Shown here: positions 22,858 through 34,213 of the stretch, piece after piece
Layout: each line of letters opens with the position of its first letter
Position numbering within the stretch: position 1 is the first letter of the stretch
Assembly: GCA_022496805.1 (NCBI GenBank)
Contig: CM040104.1
Coordinates: 3,509,650-3,573,649 of the forward strand
Direction: 5' to 3'
Source: Pohlia nutans
Lineage: Eukaryota; Streptophyta; Bryopsida; Bryales; Mniaceae
DNA: 64,000 nt
Made by a program: the position numbers and the translations under genes
Notes under the pieces: generated by a model
Databases searched by the model: none
Told to the model about the DNA's origin: nothing
The model's input: only the letters and a program-made list of their open reading frames with translations

Positions 22858-23563
22858 TATTCGTTTAACCCCAAAAGGACCAAGTGTCCTAACTAGGACA
22901 TTTCAATGTTCAGGTAGGTTTTCACAGTGTCAATTTTTATTTTTATTTTTTGAAATAAATTACGTGAATTCAGTATATCAATACAAAAATGGTGATTTAA
23001 TTATTATTTTTGATTCCAACTTTTTAAGTGGAAGTTATGGAGCAAAAGGGGATTTTTTGGGGAGAATGGGCAATGCGGGCAGGGCTCAAAATAAACCTTA
23101 GAAATTATTATTTTTCAACTCTAACTGTAGGATCTTGTTTTAGATTACCTGGAGAGTGCATGGTAAAATTTTCATAGAATTTGACTGTAAAGATTGCAAG
23201 ATTATAGCGTTTGAAGTGAAAATATGAAATTGCAGTCTTTTTTGATATTTTCAAACCGTCTTTGAAGACATGGGATTTTTTTTTAAATTGGTCAAAAAAT
23301 TTCTTGAATTTTATTTAAATGTTTAATTTGGTATTTCCTATCAAGAGCAAAAAAAAAATATTCACAAGAAAATGAACAGAAAGAGGTGAAAATGATGCTA
23401 AAAAACAAGAAAAATCCGTGGTCCTTTAGGGGTTAATTGGGAATTTCCGCCATATTGGGACTCTTTGATATCTACAACTGACATAGATTCAGCACCAAAA
23501 TCTATACATTTTGAAAATTTCAAAGTGTTCCAATATGACGAAAATTCCCAATTAAACGAATAT
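22857..23563. mobile_element. Foldback element J1, split by element I
   Basis: The left terminus ATATTCGTTTAA (22857-22868) is separated from the rest (TTAATTGGGAATTTCCGCCA onward) by element I. The right end is CCCAATTAAACGAATAT. The complete relative J2 at 24191 shows the unsplit terminus. Confidence 0.8.
22865..23436 (+). mobile_element. TTAA element group I, nested in J1
   Basis: 572 bp including both TTAA. Starts TTAACCCCAAAAGGACCAAG and ends CCGTGGTCCTTTAGGGGTTAA. It sits in the TTAA of J1's terminal repeat with TTAA on both sides, a direct record of the target duplication. It has an internal stretch related to the fragment at 41652. Confidence 0.85.
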
Positions 23564-24190
23564 GGTGTTTATTAAAAAAAAAAAACCTGATTAGAGAGAT
23601 TACAGGATCCTGATTTGGTAGATTTGGCACCCATAGTCATGAGAATCATATGGGAATTTGTAGACTCCCAAAATCAAGTGAACACGTAGCAAATGGATGC
23701 CTCTTCCTTTGAATGCCGAAATCAATATAATTTTGTCCCAAATAAAAACGAAACTTAAAATGGATTAAAATTACCACCTCTGAAATGATTATTTTTTAAA
23801 AATAAATATTTACATAGGTAAATGAATACGGAATCAGAAAGTGAGGTACGGTAGTCAGTTACATGACTATTTTAATGTCAATCACAAGGACTGTTTATTA
23901 TGATGAGGCAACCATTCACTAAACTCCTGAGAAGGGCCAAAGGTTCATATGCTCAAGAGCAGTAAGTTCATGCTGGCATCATTGGAAATGTGGGAGAAGT
24001 GCTGGCAGCAATCATTTGTCAAAGTTAAGCCACTCCAGTGGATTAATTTACTTGCTTACAATAGATCTAAGGGGTCAGATTTGGCACGACATAGCTCATG
24101 GCTGTTGTGACTTACTGCCTGACAAAATTTTACTGCTACCAAGTTGACATGTAAAAACATTAATATGAGAGAAAGATGAATTAAAACACC
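23564..24190. other. Intergenic DNA
   Basis: No gene or defined element is visible. Confidence 0.5.
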
Positions 24191-24340
24191 ATATTTGTTT
24201 AATTGGGACTTTCCACCATATTGAGACTCTTTGAAATCTACAATTGGTATAGATCCAATGGGCAATTTTCTACTAAATCTATGTCAGTTGTAGATTTCAA
24301 AAAGTCCCAATATGGTGAAAAGTCCCAATTAAACGAATAT
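24191..24340. mobile_element. Foldback element J2 (intact)
   Basis: 150 bp. ATATTTGTTTAATTGGGACT pairs with AGTCCCAATTAAACGAATAT, and CTTTGAAATCTACAATTGG pairs with CAGTTGTAGATTTCAAA. It is the uninterrupted relative that proves the I insertion in J1. Confidence 0.8.
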
Positions 24341-24665
24341 GGCCATTGAACTGTTAGTAGTTCCAGTGGCACTGAATGGGGATTTTTTCAAAGAAACCAA
24401 CTAGAATCCAATATTTTACAAAAGCAGCTGGTTTTAGACAAGAACCCATCTGGTTATTACCCATGTTTCACCTAAGTAGGTAGCACCCGAGTATCACAAT
24501 TTTTATTCAGGTTCTAGCCTAAAACTATGAGTTTCAACTGGTAATTTGGCAATTCCATTCGGCTGATTTTACACTAATTGCCAAATCTCCCCGTACATTG
24601 GTTCCACGGATTGAATTGTAGCGGAGTTGAAGAGAATGAACATGAAAGAGAAGCTAGCAGAGAAA

Positions 24666-24925
24666 TTAACCCCTAATGCATGAAACAACCTCAAATGTGC
24701 TTTATTGTTTCTCACTATCACATTTGTACAAGAAATTCTTTTACCATCTTCTGTACAAGAAAAAATTCTGAACATTTTACAGCAACATGCCTTGTAGTTC
24801 TTACAAGATTGAATTATATTTTTGGCTCTACAGGACACGTATGCTACAGTAAACGCCGCCTGTATGCAAATGTTCTTCCATGTATGCGCACCGTATGAAC
24901 AGGGGCAACCTCCTTTAGGCGTTAA
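24666..24925 (+). mobile_element. TTAA element group K
   Basis: 260 bp. Starts TTAACCCCTAATGCATGAAA and ends CCTCCTTTAGGCGTTAA. The interior is unrelated to groups A-I. Non-coding. Confidence 0.65.
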
Positions 24926-25054
24926 TGTCACCACCGTGCTGTGCTGCAGAAAATATTCAAATTATAACCTGCTTCATGAATTGGAGCAGGTACACTATGG
25001 TACTAAGAAGCTGCAGAGGCGGCAGAGAAGTGATCGAGGCACATTCAAATTATA

Positions 25055-25150
25055 AACATAATGCGACAATTCCAGCACCTCACGGCACTGTCATGTCACA
25101 GAACATTGATTTCAAGTTATACACATAATGAGACAATTCCAGCATCTCAT
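25055..25150 (+). repeat. Two-unit tandem repeat, 68-bp period
   Basis: ACATAATGCGACAATTCCAG at 25055 recurs as ACATAATGAGACAATTCCAG at 25123, each followed by CA(C/T)CTCA. Confidence 0.6.
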
Positions 25151-25495
25151 TTGTCATGTGTGATGGAGACTGGATAGTTACGTACTGTTGCTCAGCAGTC
25201 ATGACTTCTATACAGGAGTTAGTAGCTTAGTTACCCTTGTGAGGTATCCAATGGAGGTCTTGTTAGTTAGTGACACAATGCCTTGAACACCCATATGATA
25301 AACGGGTGTTAAATAGGTTAGGGCCGTACAAGAACATCGTGAGACAAGGGCAACCGGTTTCAACGAATCTATGAAACAAAGCTAAGTAGGTTCTCCAGGT
25401 AGCCTCTCATTTTCATTTATAGTGAAGGGAGAGGTACAGTAGTAGCCCTGTCTCGAGCACACATACTGTACCTCTAACCACTCGTATATGTAGTC

Positions 25496-25735
25496 TTAAC
25501 CCCTAAAACACCAAGAAGTCCAAATTGGGTCTCGTGTGTTTTTTTAGCAGTTTTGAGTAGGTTTTATGTGGACTTCCTTTTGTTCAAATTTGTTTGTTTC
25601 TTGACCATCATATGCATCATTCTTCACTGATTCCAGTGATATGAAATTTAGTCTCATCTGAATTATATATTTCACAATATGATTAATTGAATTTGTCATT
25701 CTAAAACCATGAATCCTTGGTCCTTTAGGGGTTAA
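25496..25735 (+). mobile_element. MITE group A, copy A5
   Basis: 240 bp. Starts TTAACCCCTAAAACACCAAG and ends CCTTGGTCCTTTAGGGGTTAA, with both TTAA intact. One of the best-preserved copies. Confidence 0.9.
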
Positions 25736-25983
25736 GCAATTCAGTGTGAGCAAGGCTGGTCAACCTCCAGAAGCTTGTCAAGATGGGTCCTGATGTAAAT
25801 ATGTTACATTTTTGACAAAAAGCTGACTGAAAAATCTCTTCACATACTTGAGTGTAGAAAGGATTTGATCGAGAGAAAAAGAACTATGAGATCACCAAGT
25901 CAGGATGTTGTCAACAAGGTACATTCACTTGCTAATGAGAAGCTGAGCGTTTTGCTTCACGGGTACACTACACTGATTATTGA

Positions 25984-26169
25984 CGTTACTGTGAGTCATA
26001 GAATTATTAGTGTGAGACTTTACACCAATCCTCACACTAATTTCAGTACATATATCTCAAATGTACATTATTCTAAGAATTCTCAAATATTCTCAATTAT
26101 TGTGATATATATTTTTGTTCTAATACCACAATTATTGTGAGAATACTCAATTACTGTGACTCACAGTAC
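25984..26169. mobile_element. Foldback element with GTTACTGTGAGTCA ends
   Basis: GTTACTGTGAGTCATAG at the left pairs with CTGTGACTCACAGTAC at the right. The interior is rich in TTATTGTGA / TCACACTAAT. Confidence 0.5.
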
Positions 26170-26344
26170 TGAATGGGACAAAAGTTCCCTGACTTTTCTC
26201 CATTTCTGGGGGGTGCAATGTGATGAGGTTTCTAGTAGTGGTAATTCTCTTGTTTTCTTCATCAAACTTAGATTACTACGTAAATAATTCTCAAATGCAG
26301 TACCCAAGTGATTCAACGTGTCATAGTTCCTGCTGGTACACAGT

Positions 26345-26665
26345 TACACTAAATGGCGTATTTAGTGTCCCCAGACACTATTTTTCAACCCAGACACTGT
26401 TTAATTTTAGGGAGACACCGTGTCCTCACAAGAAAAAAATGAATGTAGTGTTCCAATGACATATGACAACTTTATAATAAATTTGGCATGCCACCTCATG
26501 TCACTCTCATTACTTGGAAAGAACATGGCACTCTCAATGAAAGTGAGAATGACAAGTGGCAAACTCCTATGTAGTGTCAAAGGACACTATTTCTCTTCAC
26601 CTTTGAATGAATTGTGGTAAAAGACATCAATTCTCCCCGAACACTAAATATGCCATTCAATGTAG
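26345..26665. mobile_element. MITE with ends TACACTAAATGGCGTATTTAG (group T)
   Basis: The left TACACTAAATGGCGTATTTA is inverted at the right as TAAATATGCCATTCAATGTA. It lies within a 590-bp segment bounded by two direct copies (26172-26240 and 26763-26828) of a GGGACAAAAGTTCCC sequence. Related ends occur at 44906-45283. Confidence 0.55.
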
Positions 26666-27227
26666 TAGAACATGGTGTCATTTTTCACCACAAAGAAATG
26701 GAGCGACGCCTCAATTGGCTAAAACGAAATTTTCAGTGACTGCTAAGTGGCCTGTTGGTCACAACGGGACAAAAGTTCCCAGAATTTTCCCCATTTCAGT
26801 GGGTGAAATGCGATGAGTTTTCTAGTACACCGGTTATCGTATTTAATCTGAGACCAACAATTAATCCATTTTTTTTTACAAATCCAGGTTGGACTAATTC
26901 CAGTACCTGCCGCATGCTCGGGGTTACGAGATTGCATCAAAACAAGCTAACAAATCCAACTTTACAACACAACCTGTTGGCCAAGCACACCACTTATATG
27001 TGATCTTAGCAAGTATTAATCAATGGTGACGTCAATGAGAAACGTTATAATACCTTTTGTAAGGCGCTTTAGGCCGGTTAATATTCTGAGCAACATTTCA
27101 ATGATATAGAATTTAATGCAGAGTTTCGTCCATTCGTTGGCCCTTACTGAGATGGGTGTTAATAACATCCTGCACTCTAAAAGCTACGATTAATACACTC
27201 AGGTTAACTTCTAGTGCGGATGCTCTA

Positions 27228-28105
27228 CAATGAAAGAACTCCCAACATTTGCACAGATTTGAAGGATCGCTCAGATCGATCAGAGCTTCTGTATTTCCAG
27301 CTCTTCTCAAATCCAGTGTTCTCTTTCAGCATTCTCATACCAAGAGATATGATCAATACAAATTTGTAACATTCCAGAGACTCATTGCAACATAGACCTG
27401 CAACAATCTCATAAGCCCGTTTTATTGCTTCATTTTGGGGTGCACTGTACTAAAACATGTACAAGTATACGTGAGTGCACAGAAGGGGTATTAATTTGAA
27501 CATTGTCGTATTACGTATATTTAGAGCTGAAAATATTAACATATACTTACATTAAACATATATTTAGGATGGAATAAATTTGTGTACAAAGGTTTTTAGA
27601 CATACAACCCCTTGTATACAAAGGAGTTTTTAGAGAGAGTCGTGAACACACGTGATTCTCAAACATAATGTAGAGTGCACCCACCTGGGCTTCATTCATA
27701 CAACCACAAAAACTTGCCGTAGCATAGCACCATATTAAAGTACCGGAACTCTGGCACCTCTTTCGAGCCAGCAAACATTCAAAGCGCACAAGAGAAAGTG
27801 AGAGTGGCACTGTTTACAATGAAAGAACTCCCAAGATTTGCACACGAGGATCGATCAGAGCATTCTCATACCAAGAGACATGATACAAAATTGTAACATG
27901 GGGACTCATTGCAACCATCTGCAACAATCTCACAAGCTCATTTTATTGCTTCATTCATACAACCACAAAAACTTGCCATATCCAAGTACTATATCAATAC
28001 CATATCAAAACTGTGCCGGAACTCTGGCTCCTTTTTCGAGCCAGCAAACATTCAAAGCGCACAAGAGATAGTGAGAGTGGTGCCCACTATAATTTACAAT
28101 GAAAG
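27228..28105. repeat. Tandem duplication of the DNA downstream of the GST gene
   Basis: CAATGAAAGAACTCCCAA recurs at 27228 and 27819 and, shortened, at 28099. CTTCATTCATACAACCACAA recurs at 27691 and 27951, and TCGAGCCAGCAAACATTCAA at 27767 and 28039. The unit is about 260 bp, in the same orientation. The third unit runs into the GST stop region. Confidence 0.7.
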
Positions 28106-28139
28106 AAGGATCGATCAGAAGGTGGGGGTCGATGAACGA

Positions 28140-29440
28140 TCAGAGCTTACAGACGGTGGTGCCCTTGGCGGACGCGGGGCGCGCAAAGCAGCGGTCCACC
28201 CAGGCGCTGGTGAGCGGGAAGCGATGGAACTGCAGCTTCTCCGGGTACTGAAGTTTAGCGGTGCGGATCCAGGGGAAGGTGGCCATGTCGGCGATGGAGT
28301 AGCCATCGTCGACGAGGAAATCCCGGCCCTGCAAGCGGCTCTCGATCACGCCCAGCAACCGCATGGCCTCGTTCCCGTAGCGCTCGACCGGGTACGGGTG
28401 GTCGCACTTGTCTTTGGCGAACTTGTAGAAGTGGCCGAACTGCCCGAACATCGGCCCCACGCCCGCCATCTGGAACATCAGCCACTGCATCGTCTCCCAC
28501 TTGTGCCGCGGGTTTGTGGACAGGAACTTCCCGGATTTCTCCGCCAGGTACAGCAAGATGGCGCCGCTCTCGAAGATCGTGATCGGTTTCCCATCTGCAG
28601 GCACATTCAAATTCTCATCCCTCAGGTTTCTACAAAAGACCAAGATGACAAAACCCTACAAGCCAAGGAAACCTACATTGACTACAGAAATGGAGTCACG
28701 TAATTGATTTCATTGCTGGAGAAACCTATCAGTTCGTTAGTGTTAGAACTAGACATGAGAATAACGTAGAAAACTTGACAAATCATCAATAACTAGTGGA
28801 AGCTAGTATCCACCGGTTTATTGAGACAAGAAATGGGTTGGTGATTGAGAGGATGTGGCTCTATCTCCCTCTTTCTTGGAGGGTTCTTTTTTCCAAATCG
28901 TTAAAATTCGAAACATTCTATTCACCAAGACGGTCACCTATTAACTCCTGTTCTCAATCAACTGGTGAATGAATCACTGACATTGATACTCATACTGCAA
29001 ACTACAAACTCTGTTACAAGCACATTTGAGTTGAATCAGACAATTCATCAATAAATAGTCAGAGAAATAGTGCTGCCTCGTTCACCTGGGCCCTCGGGGT
29101 CGACGATCACAGGAATCTTGGAATTCGGGTTGATGGCGATAAACTCCGGAGTGTAGGTCTCGTTCTTGCCGATGTTGATTGTATGGGGCTCGTAAGGAAG
29201 GCCCATTTCTTCCAACGCTACTCCAATCTGCAGCAGCAATGGTTGATTAAGGAAAACCCCAGTTTCAGATCTATCTGTAACACCGCTTTTGTTAAAAGTG
29301 CACAGTTCTTTTTTGCAATTAAAAAAATAAAACTATAGTGATTGTCAAGCCTATGAAATTCACAGCTCAAAATTTTCATAATCACGTACCTTCTGGCCGT
29401 TAGGTGTGGCCATGCTGTAGAGCTGAATCTTCGACGCCAT
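28140..29440 (-). CDS. Glutathione S-transferase, Ure2p/Nu-type (YghU/YfcG-like)
   Basis: Soluble GST or disulfide-bond reductase. Three exons on the minus strand: 29390-29440, 29086-29227 and 28140-28594, giving 215 residues with matching phases. The thioredoxin-like domain starts IQLYSMATPNGQK. The TPNG motif is the glutathione site of the bacterial YfcG/YghU group, where Thr and Asn replace the Tyr or Ser of classical GSTs. The next conserved blocks are INPNSKIPVIVD (cis-Pro) and FESGAILLYLAEKSGKF (gamma-Glu binding ES). The helical domain has WLMFQMAGVGPMFGQFGHF and DGYSIADMATFPWI (N-capping box with Asp). Such plant genes are reported from mosses and lycophytes (Ure2p class). The last exon is far more GC-rich than its surroundings. 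Start: the first ATG before the beta-1 strand. Substrate unknown. Confidence 0.95.
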
Positions 29441-30345
29441 AGTTGCCTGACTTCTGATTGACAATTTATATCCTGAGCACACAAACTTGAGTATTCAGTG
29501 ACGATGTTTCAATCTCTTTATTATCCAATCTAGTGCATTTAAATCTCACAGGTAAACAGAGTAAAATGAACACAGCCTCTGTTAATTACCGAATACAGCG
29601 CAGCCAATTGCAAGAAAACTCAAGAATGTGTGAACGTTCACGTATTCGCGAGCCATGGCGCCAGGGCTTCGATTTATGTCACAAAAGCGTTGCCAGATTT
29701 ATCATAAAAAGTAGCAATCGTCAACTACTTCAGCATTCAGAACACAACGCAAATCAGTCTACACGCACAACAATTTTTGCAAATCAATTGCAACCCCACC
29801 CTTGAAAACTCCAGGAAGAGGTTGCCGACGTCCTCTGGCCTGCAATCTTACCCACGACCCGGCTTCTTCTAAACCGGTCCTACTAACCACAATCCTCTCC
29901 AACAACACTCTAGCTGCAGCCATGGCCAAATTCATTCACTAACACAAAATGAACTGAAAAATACACAATCCTTCTATACTGGTATAGAGCGACCGGGAGT
30001 GAGGCGCTTTGTGCAGGAGAAGAGGAGACGTGGATTAAGAACTAGCTAGGATTTCACCCACCTGAAGCTGTGAGATGATCTGTCTGCAGTCATGTAAGTT
30101 TAATCTCCGACACGAAATCATCACCATCCTCGCCACGATTTTATAGGAACCTGAACAAGCTGATGCAAGTTCGGCTGCTCTTTCCCTGTGAGGTCACAAC
30201 ACACGTCATGAATCAAGCGGAGAATCAGGAGATCATCATACTGTCAAAAGGTAACAAATTATTTTTTCATTTTTATCTGGAAGATACATGCATTGGTATA
30301 TCAATAGTGTTGTGACAATACATGTATAGTATTGTGACAATAGAG
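29441..30345. other. GST upstream region
   Basis: No gene is seen. It is the probable promoter and leader side of the GST, with no distinct element I can define. Confidence 0.4.
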
Positions 30346-30641
30346 TTAACCGAAAAGAAGCTCCCAAAGAGGAAACTCAGCTCAAACTCATTTTAGACTC
30401 GTTTTGAGTTGAAGAAAGCTCCAAAAGTGAGACTAAGCCGAGTTTCTAAATTCTCTAAAACAAGCACTTGACAGTATCTTAGCTGCGGGACCCTCAGTTG
30501 CGAACACGTTCCCCCAACCCTCAGTTGCTATTCAATTCGAGACCACGTTACTATTCACTGAGAATATGTGACAGTGGATCTTATTTTTAATGACAAGACC
30601 CTTGTTTGACTCCTGTTGCAACCTCTTTTGTTTTCGGTTAA
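30346..30641. mobile_element. MITE group E, copy E2
   Basis: 296 bp. The ends TTAACCGAAAAGAAGC and TTTTGTTTTCGGTTAA are inverted and include TTAA. It contains ACTCATTTTAGACTCGTTTT, also recognisable in E1 as an inverted ACGAGTCTAAAGTGAGT. Confidence 0.7.
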
Positions 30642-30691
30642 TTCAAATGCTACCGGTATATCAATAGTGTTGCATGTAAAAGTGACATTGA

Positions 30692-31663
30692 TTGACCCCT
30701 AAATGTCCAACCGTCTAGAAAGTAGACGATATACAAAATCAAATACAGTTTCTCATCTGTTATTGACTTATTGTGGTGTGAATTTTTACCACATATTTTA
30801 CAGAAAGTCAGCTTCATGCATGTGTGCTCTGATTAGAAAGGGGATGATTTATGACAATTCTATGCCTCATTTCATGTTGTAGTGATTCATCCAAAATTTC
30901 AAAGATTTCAGTGTAAAAGTGCTCTTAAGAAAGTCAACTCATAAAATTAAGCAACAAAAAATATCTCCAAAAATCACTACACTTAGAGCAAGCCCAGCAG
31001 CTCCAGACCAAATATGTCCACCAAGCATTAATTTCAGGGCCATTTTAAACTTAGAGGAATGTTAGATAAGAAGTAATAAGTTAAGTTCAATTTATTAAAA
31101 GAAGATTTTATGAAAATAACTTGATGACTTTGAATCATGGGCCAATGAAAAGTCTTCAAGCTCATCATTTAATTATTGATTGAGCAAAGATGCTTGCTTA
31201 GTGTGAGTAATTTGTTTGCACCAAATGTTTTGTAGATAGCAAAGAAAACTCAAAACTTTAGCCCCAGATAATTTTTTGGCGTTAGTGGGTAGTTGCTCGG
31301 TTGAATTTTGGAGCAAGTGAAGCTAGCAACACCAAATCTTGGCATTGGTTCTTCGAAAGCACCTGCTGGTGGACATGCTCTTAGACTATTACATTTCAAC
31401 CAACCATAAAAAATTTCATGTACAAATTTTTAATATCTTATTTGTAATCAAATTACAAATGAATTTTCAATTTCAAGTTTCAAAGTTTATACAAAATATT
31501 GGTGATAGCAATCTTAGATCTAACTGTATGGATAGAATCTAAAATTGATAATGTACAACTTTTATTCACACGTCAAGTTCAGAATATCCCTTTGCGTTGT
31601 ATTTTATGATGCATCTTTGCAAAATGCCGAATTTGGAGAGGGGTGAGGACATTTAGGGGTTAA
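30692..31663 (-). mobile_element. TTAA element group C, copy C2, split by Tourist D1
   Basis: Left end TTGACCCCTAAATGTCCAAC (TTAA worn to TTGA), right end GGACATTTAGGGGTTAA. Inverse of C1. Without the 395-bp D1 insertion it would be about 575 bp, like C1 and C3. Confidence 0.8.
30986..31380. mobile_element. Tourist-like (PIF/Harbinger) MITE D1
   Basis: 395 bp. Ends GAGCAAGCCCAGCAGC and CTGGTGGACATGCTC, flanked by TTA on both sides (30983-30985, 31381-31383). The 3-bp TTA duplication and GAGC..CAGCAG ends are typical of plant Harbinger MITEs. The empty site is visible in C3 (ACTCTAAGTG inverse). Confidence 0.85.
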
Positions 31664-31673
31664 AATATTTGAG

Positions 31674-32089
31674 TTAACCGAAATCAGAACAGGTGATCTG
31701 ACCCTCAAAATATCAGGAAACCAGAGTCTATGTCCTCTTTGAGTGTAACCAAAATCAAATCAAATAGTGAACTCAACATCCTCCAACTTCAATTTTAGAC
31801 ATGAGCTCCAAGTTGTCAAAGCAAACTAATCAAACCAATCACCTAATTATATCTCAAGTTTGCCACATGCCTTTGCCATTATCTCAAATTGGATGTGGGC
31901 CATCGCCTCCAAGTCTTGGCTCTCTGTGAACTCACCTTAGTATCAGTTTTGTCTCCTTTGTGACGACAACACTAGTTCACACTCCTTTCTATTTTGGATT
32001 CTTTGGAAACCATGTCAATTTGCTTGGCTGCCTTAGATACAGGTTAGACTCACCTCACCTAACATGTATTCTCTTTTCTTCTCGGTTAA
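31674..32089. mobile_element. MITE group E, copy E3
   Basis: 416 bp. Starts TTAACCGAAATCAGAACAGG and ends CTTTTCTTCTCGGTTAA. It starts 10 bp after C2. Confidence 0.65.
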
Positions 32090-32188
32090 CTCTGTTGGGG
32101 TCAGGAAGGCCCAGGGTTATTATAACTCTTCCAACTTTCAGGAAGAGTAGTCAGAGCTCGAACAGTGCCATGACTGCTAAGGTAGGAT

Positions 32189-32571
32189 GTCCTAAAACCA
32201 CCACCTCCTCCAATTATGACATGTACAGCTTTCTTGGGGCCACCAGAGTTGAGACTCAAAACCACTAATTTCACTATTCAAGTAGACCAATGGCATGCCA
32301 AACATTGTGAAGAAAAAGTTGGTGGTTTTGGGTTAGCTCATGAGCGGAATCTAGGAACAACAAAGTGTAAACTTAGGAAATTAGTATGTGATGTATGGGT
32401 CAGAGGTTACTTTCCACTTTGGAATTTTGTATAAAATTGACAAATGCGAATTAGATGTTGCGAATTTTTGCAATCCTCATCAAAACCTATTTCGAATGCG
32501 GTCATATTTTTTTTTCGAATTTAGCGCTGCCAAAAATAGGCCAGATTGCTTAAGTTGGTGGTTTTAGGACA
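32189..32571. mobile_element. MITE N (TGTCCTAAAACCACCA ends)
   Basis: TGTCCTAAAACCACCACC at the left pairs with TTGGTGGTTTTAGGACA at the right. An internal partial repeat of the same motif (TTGGTGGTTTTGGG) lies near 32320. The superfamily is not settled. Confidence 0.6.
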
Positions 32572-32897
32572 ATCAACCATATCTAGGAACCGGAAGACAT
32601 GGCGGTATGAGATGCTCGGCATGGGTGGCATTTCCGACGCTCATTCCGATGTGCAGGAATAGTAATTGTATTGTTTGTGTAGCGAATTGTTTATTGCACT
32701 GTAGAGCGACTTTTGGGCTACAGTAATTTTGGTATGTGTAACCGGAGGAACTTGTCTCTCTTGCTTCCTGGATCGCTCATACCCTGATCATATCCGGTGC
32801 TTAAGTGCATACACTAGCAACAGTGATTCTCTCTGCGCAAGCTGCAGCATATTGGCGTGGTGGTTGCATGTCATGGAGCAGAATCTGAGAACTGTAA
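32572..32897. other. Intergenic DNA
   Basis: No element or gene was recognised between MITE N and D2. Confidence 0.4.
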
Positions 32898-33312
32898 GAG
32901 CAAGCCCAGCAGTTGCAAAGAAAATATGTCCGTCAAGCATTAATTTGAGGGCCATTTTTAACTTAGAGGAATGTTATACAAGAAGTACCCAACAACATTC
33001 ATGGAGCGAACACCAAGGCAACTTATAAAACGAAGATTTTATGAAAATAACTTGATGACCTTGAAGCACGGTCCGGTGAATAGTCTTCAAGCTCGTTATT
33101 TAATTGTTGATTGAGCATCTTTGCTTGCTTGGTGTGAGAAATTTGCTTGCGCCAATGCTTCTGTAGATGGCGGGGAAACCTCAAGGTTTGACTCCAAAAA
33201 CTATATTTTAGCGTTAGTGGGTAGTTGCTGGGCCAAACTTCGAAGCAAATGGAGATAACTACACCAAATCTTGGCGTTGGTCCCTCCAAAACACATGCTG
33301 TTGGGCATGCTC
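32898..33312. mobile_element. Tourist-like (PIF/Harbinger) MITE D2
   Basis: 415 bp. Same family as D1. Starts GAGCAAGCCCAGCAGTTGC and ends GTTGGGCATGCTC, flanked by TAA on both sides (32895-32897, 33313-33315). Confidence 0.85.
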
Positions 33313-33319
33313 TAAGGTA

Positions 33320-34213
33320 CTCCCTCTGTCCCACTAAAAAGTTGTGATTTGGAATTAACTCCTAAATGTTCATAGCCCTCTCCAAATTGGGCAGTTTTGC
33401 AAAGATGCACTATAAAATGCAAGTAAGAGGGACATTTTCAACTTGATGAATGAATAAAAGTTGTACATTATGAATTTTAGATTCTATCCATATGGTTAGA
33501 TCTAGGATTGCTATCACCAATATTTTTCTATAAAATTTGAAACTTAATTTTTTAATTTTTTTTGTAATTTGATTCCAAATAAGATATTGACAATTTAAGA
33601 ATGAAATTTGTTATGATGGGTTGAAATGTAATACTCTAAGTGTTGTGATTTTTGGAGATTTTTTTGTTGCTGAATTCTATGAGTTGACTTTTTCAAGAGC
33701 ACTTTTGAACTATTTTGAATTGAGATCTTAGAAATTTTTGGTGAATCAATGCAACATGAAATGAGGCATAAAAATTTCACAAATCATCCCCTTTCTTATT
33801 GGATAACACATGCATGAAGTTAACTTCCCATAAAATATATAGTAAAAAACCCACACTACAAAAAGTTCATGACAGATGAGAAAAATTCGATGAAATTTGT
33901 AAATCGTTCAAAAAATGGATGCCTAGGCAATTAGGGGTGAAGATCTATCCCAAATTAAAGTTGTGATTTTTGTTGACATGGTGTATAATCGTCACTAGAT
34001 TGCTTGTTCGGTGTACTGGATTACATCCTTGGTGATCAGTATGACTGAGTATCAGTTGTATGAAGGCAAGATTGCTAGCGTGTGAGTTGTGAGCATTAAT
34101 TTTTTGTGTTGATTTTTTATTTTATTTCGGTGTACCAATTGCACATTCTTGCGATGTGAGGGCTTAATCGCAAAATTTCAAAGAAAACACGACTTTTTAG
34201 TGGGACAGAGGAG
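33320..34213. mobile_element. Stowaway-like (Tc1/mariner) MITE S1 with nested C3
   Basis: Ends CTCCCTCTGTCCCACTAAAA and TTTTTAGTGGGACAGAGGAG with TA on both sides, the classic plant Stowaway signature. Its length without nested element C3 would be about 310 bp. Confidence 0.85.
33355..33941 (+). mobile_element. TTAA element group C, copy C3, nested in S1
   Basis: 587 bp. Starts TTAACTCCTAAATGTTCATA and ends AGGCAATTAGGGGTGAA (TTAA worn to TGAA). Same orientation and interior as C1, including TCTCCAAATTGGGCAGTTTT. Confidence 0.8.

Noticed and set aside
22676..23101. A 141-codon open frame as a gene.
   Set aside because: It crosses the end of B2, the coding-like island, the J1 terminus and element I. 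Only the island part may be coding.
27909..28703. A 264-codon open frame on the plus strand across the GST.
   Set aside because: It lies antisense to the GC-rich last GST exon, which has clear family motifs. The long frame is a by-product of GC-rich codon use.
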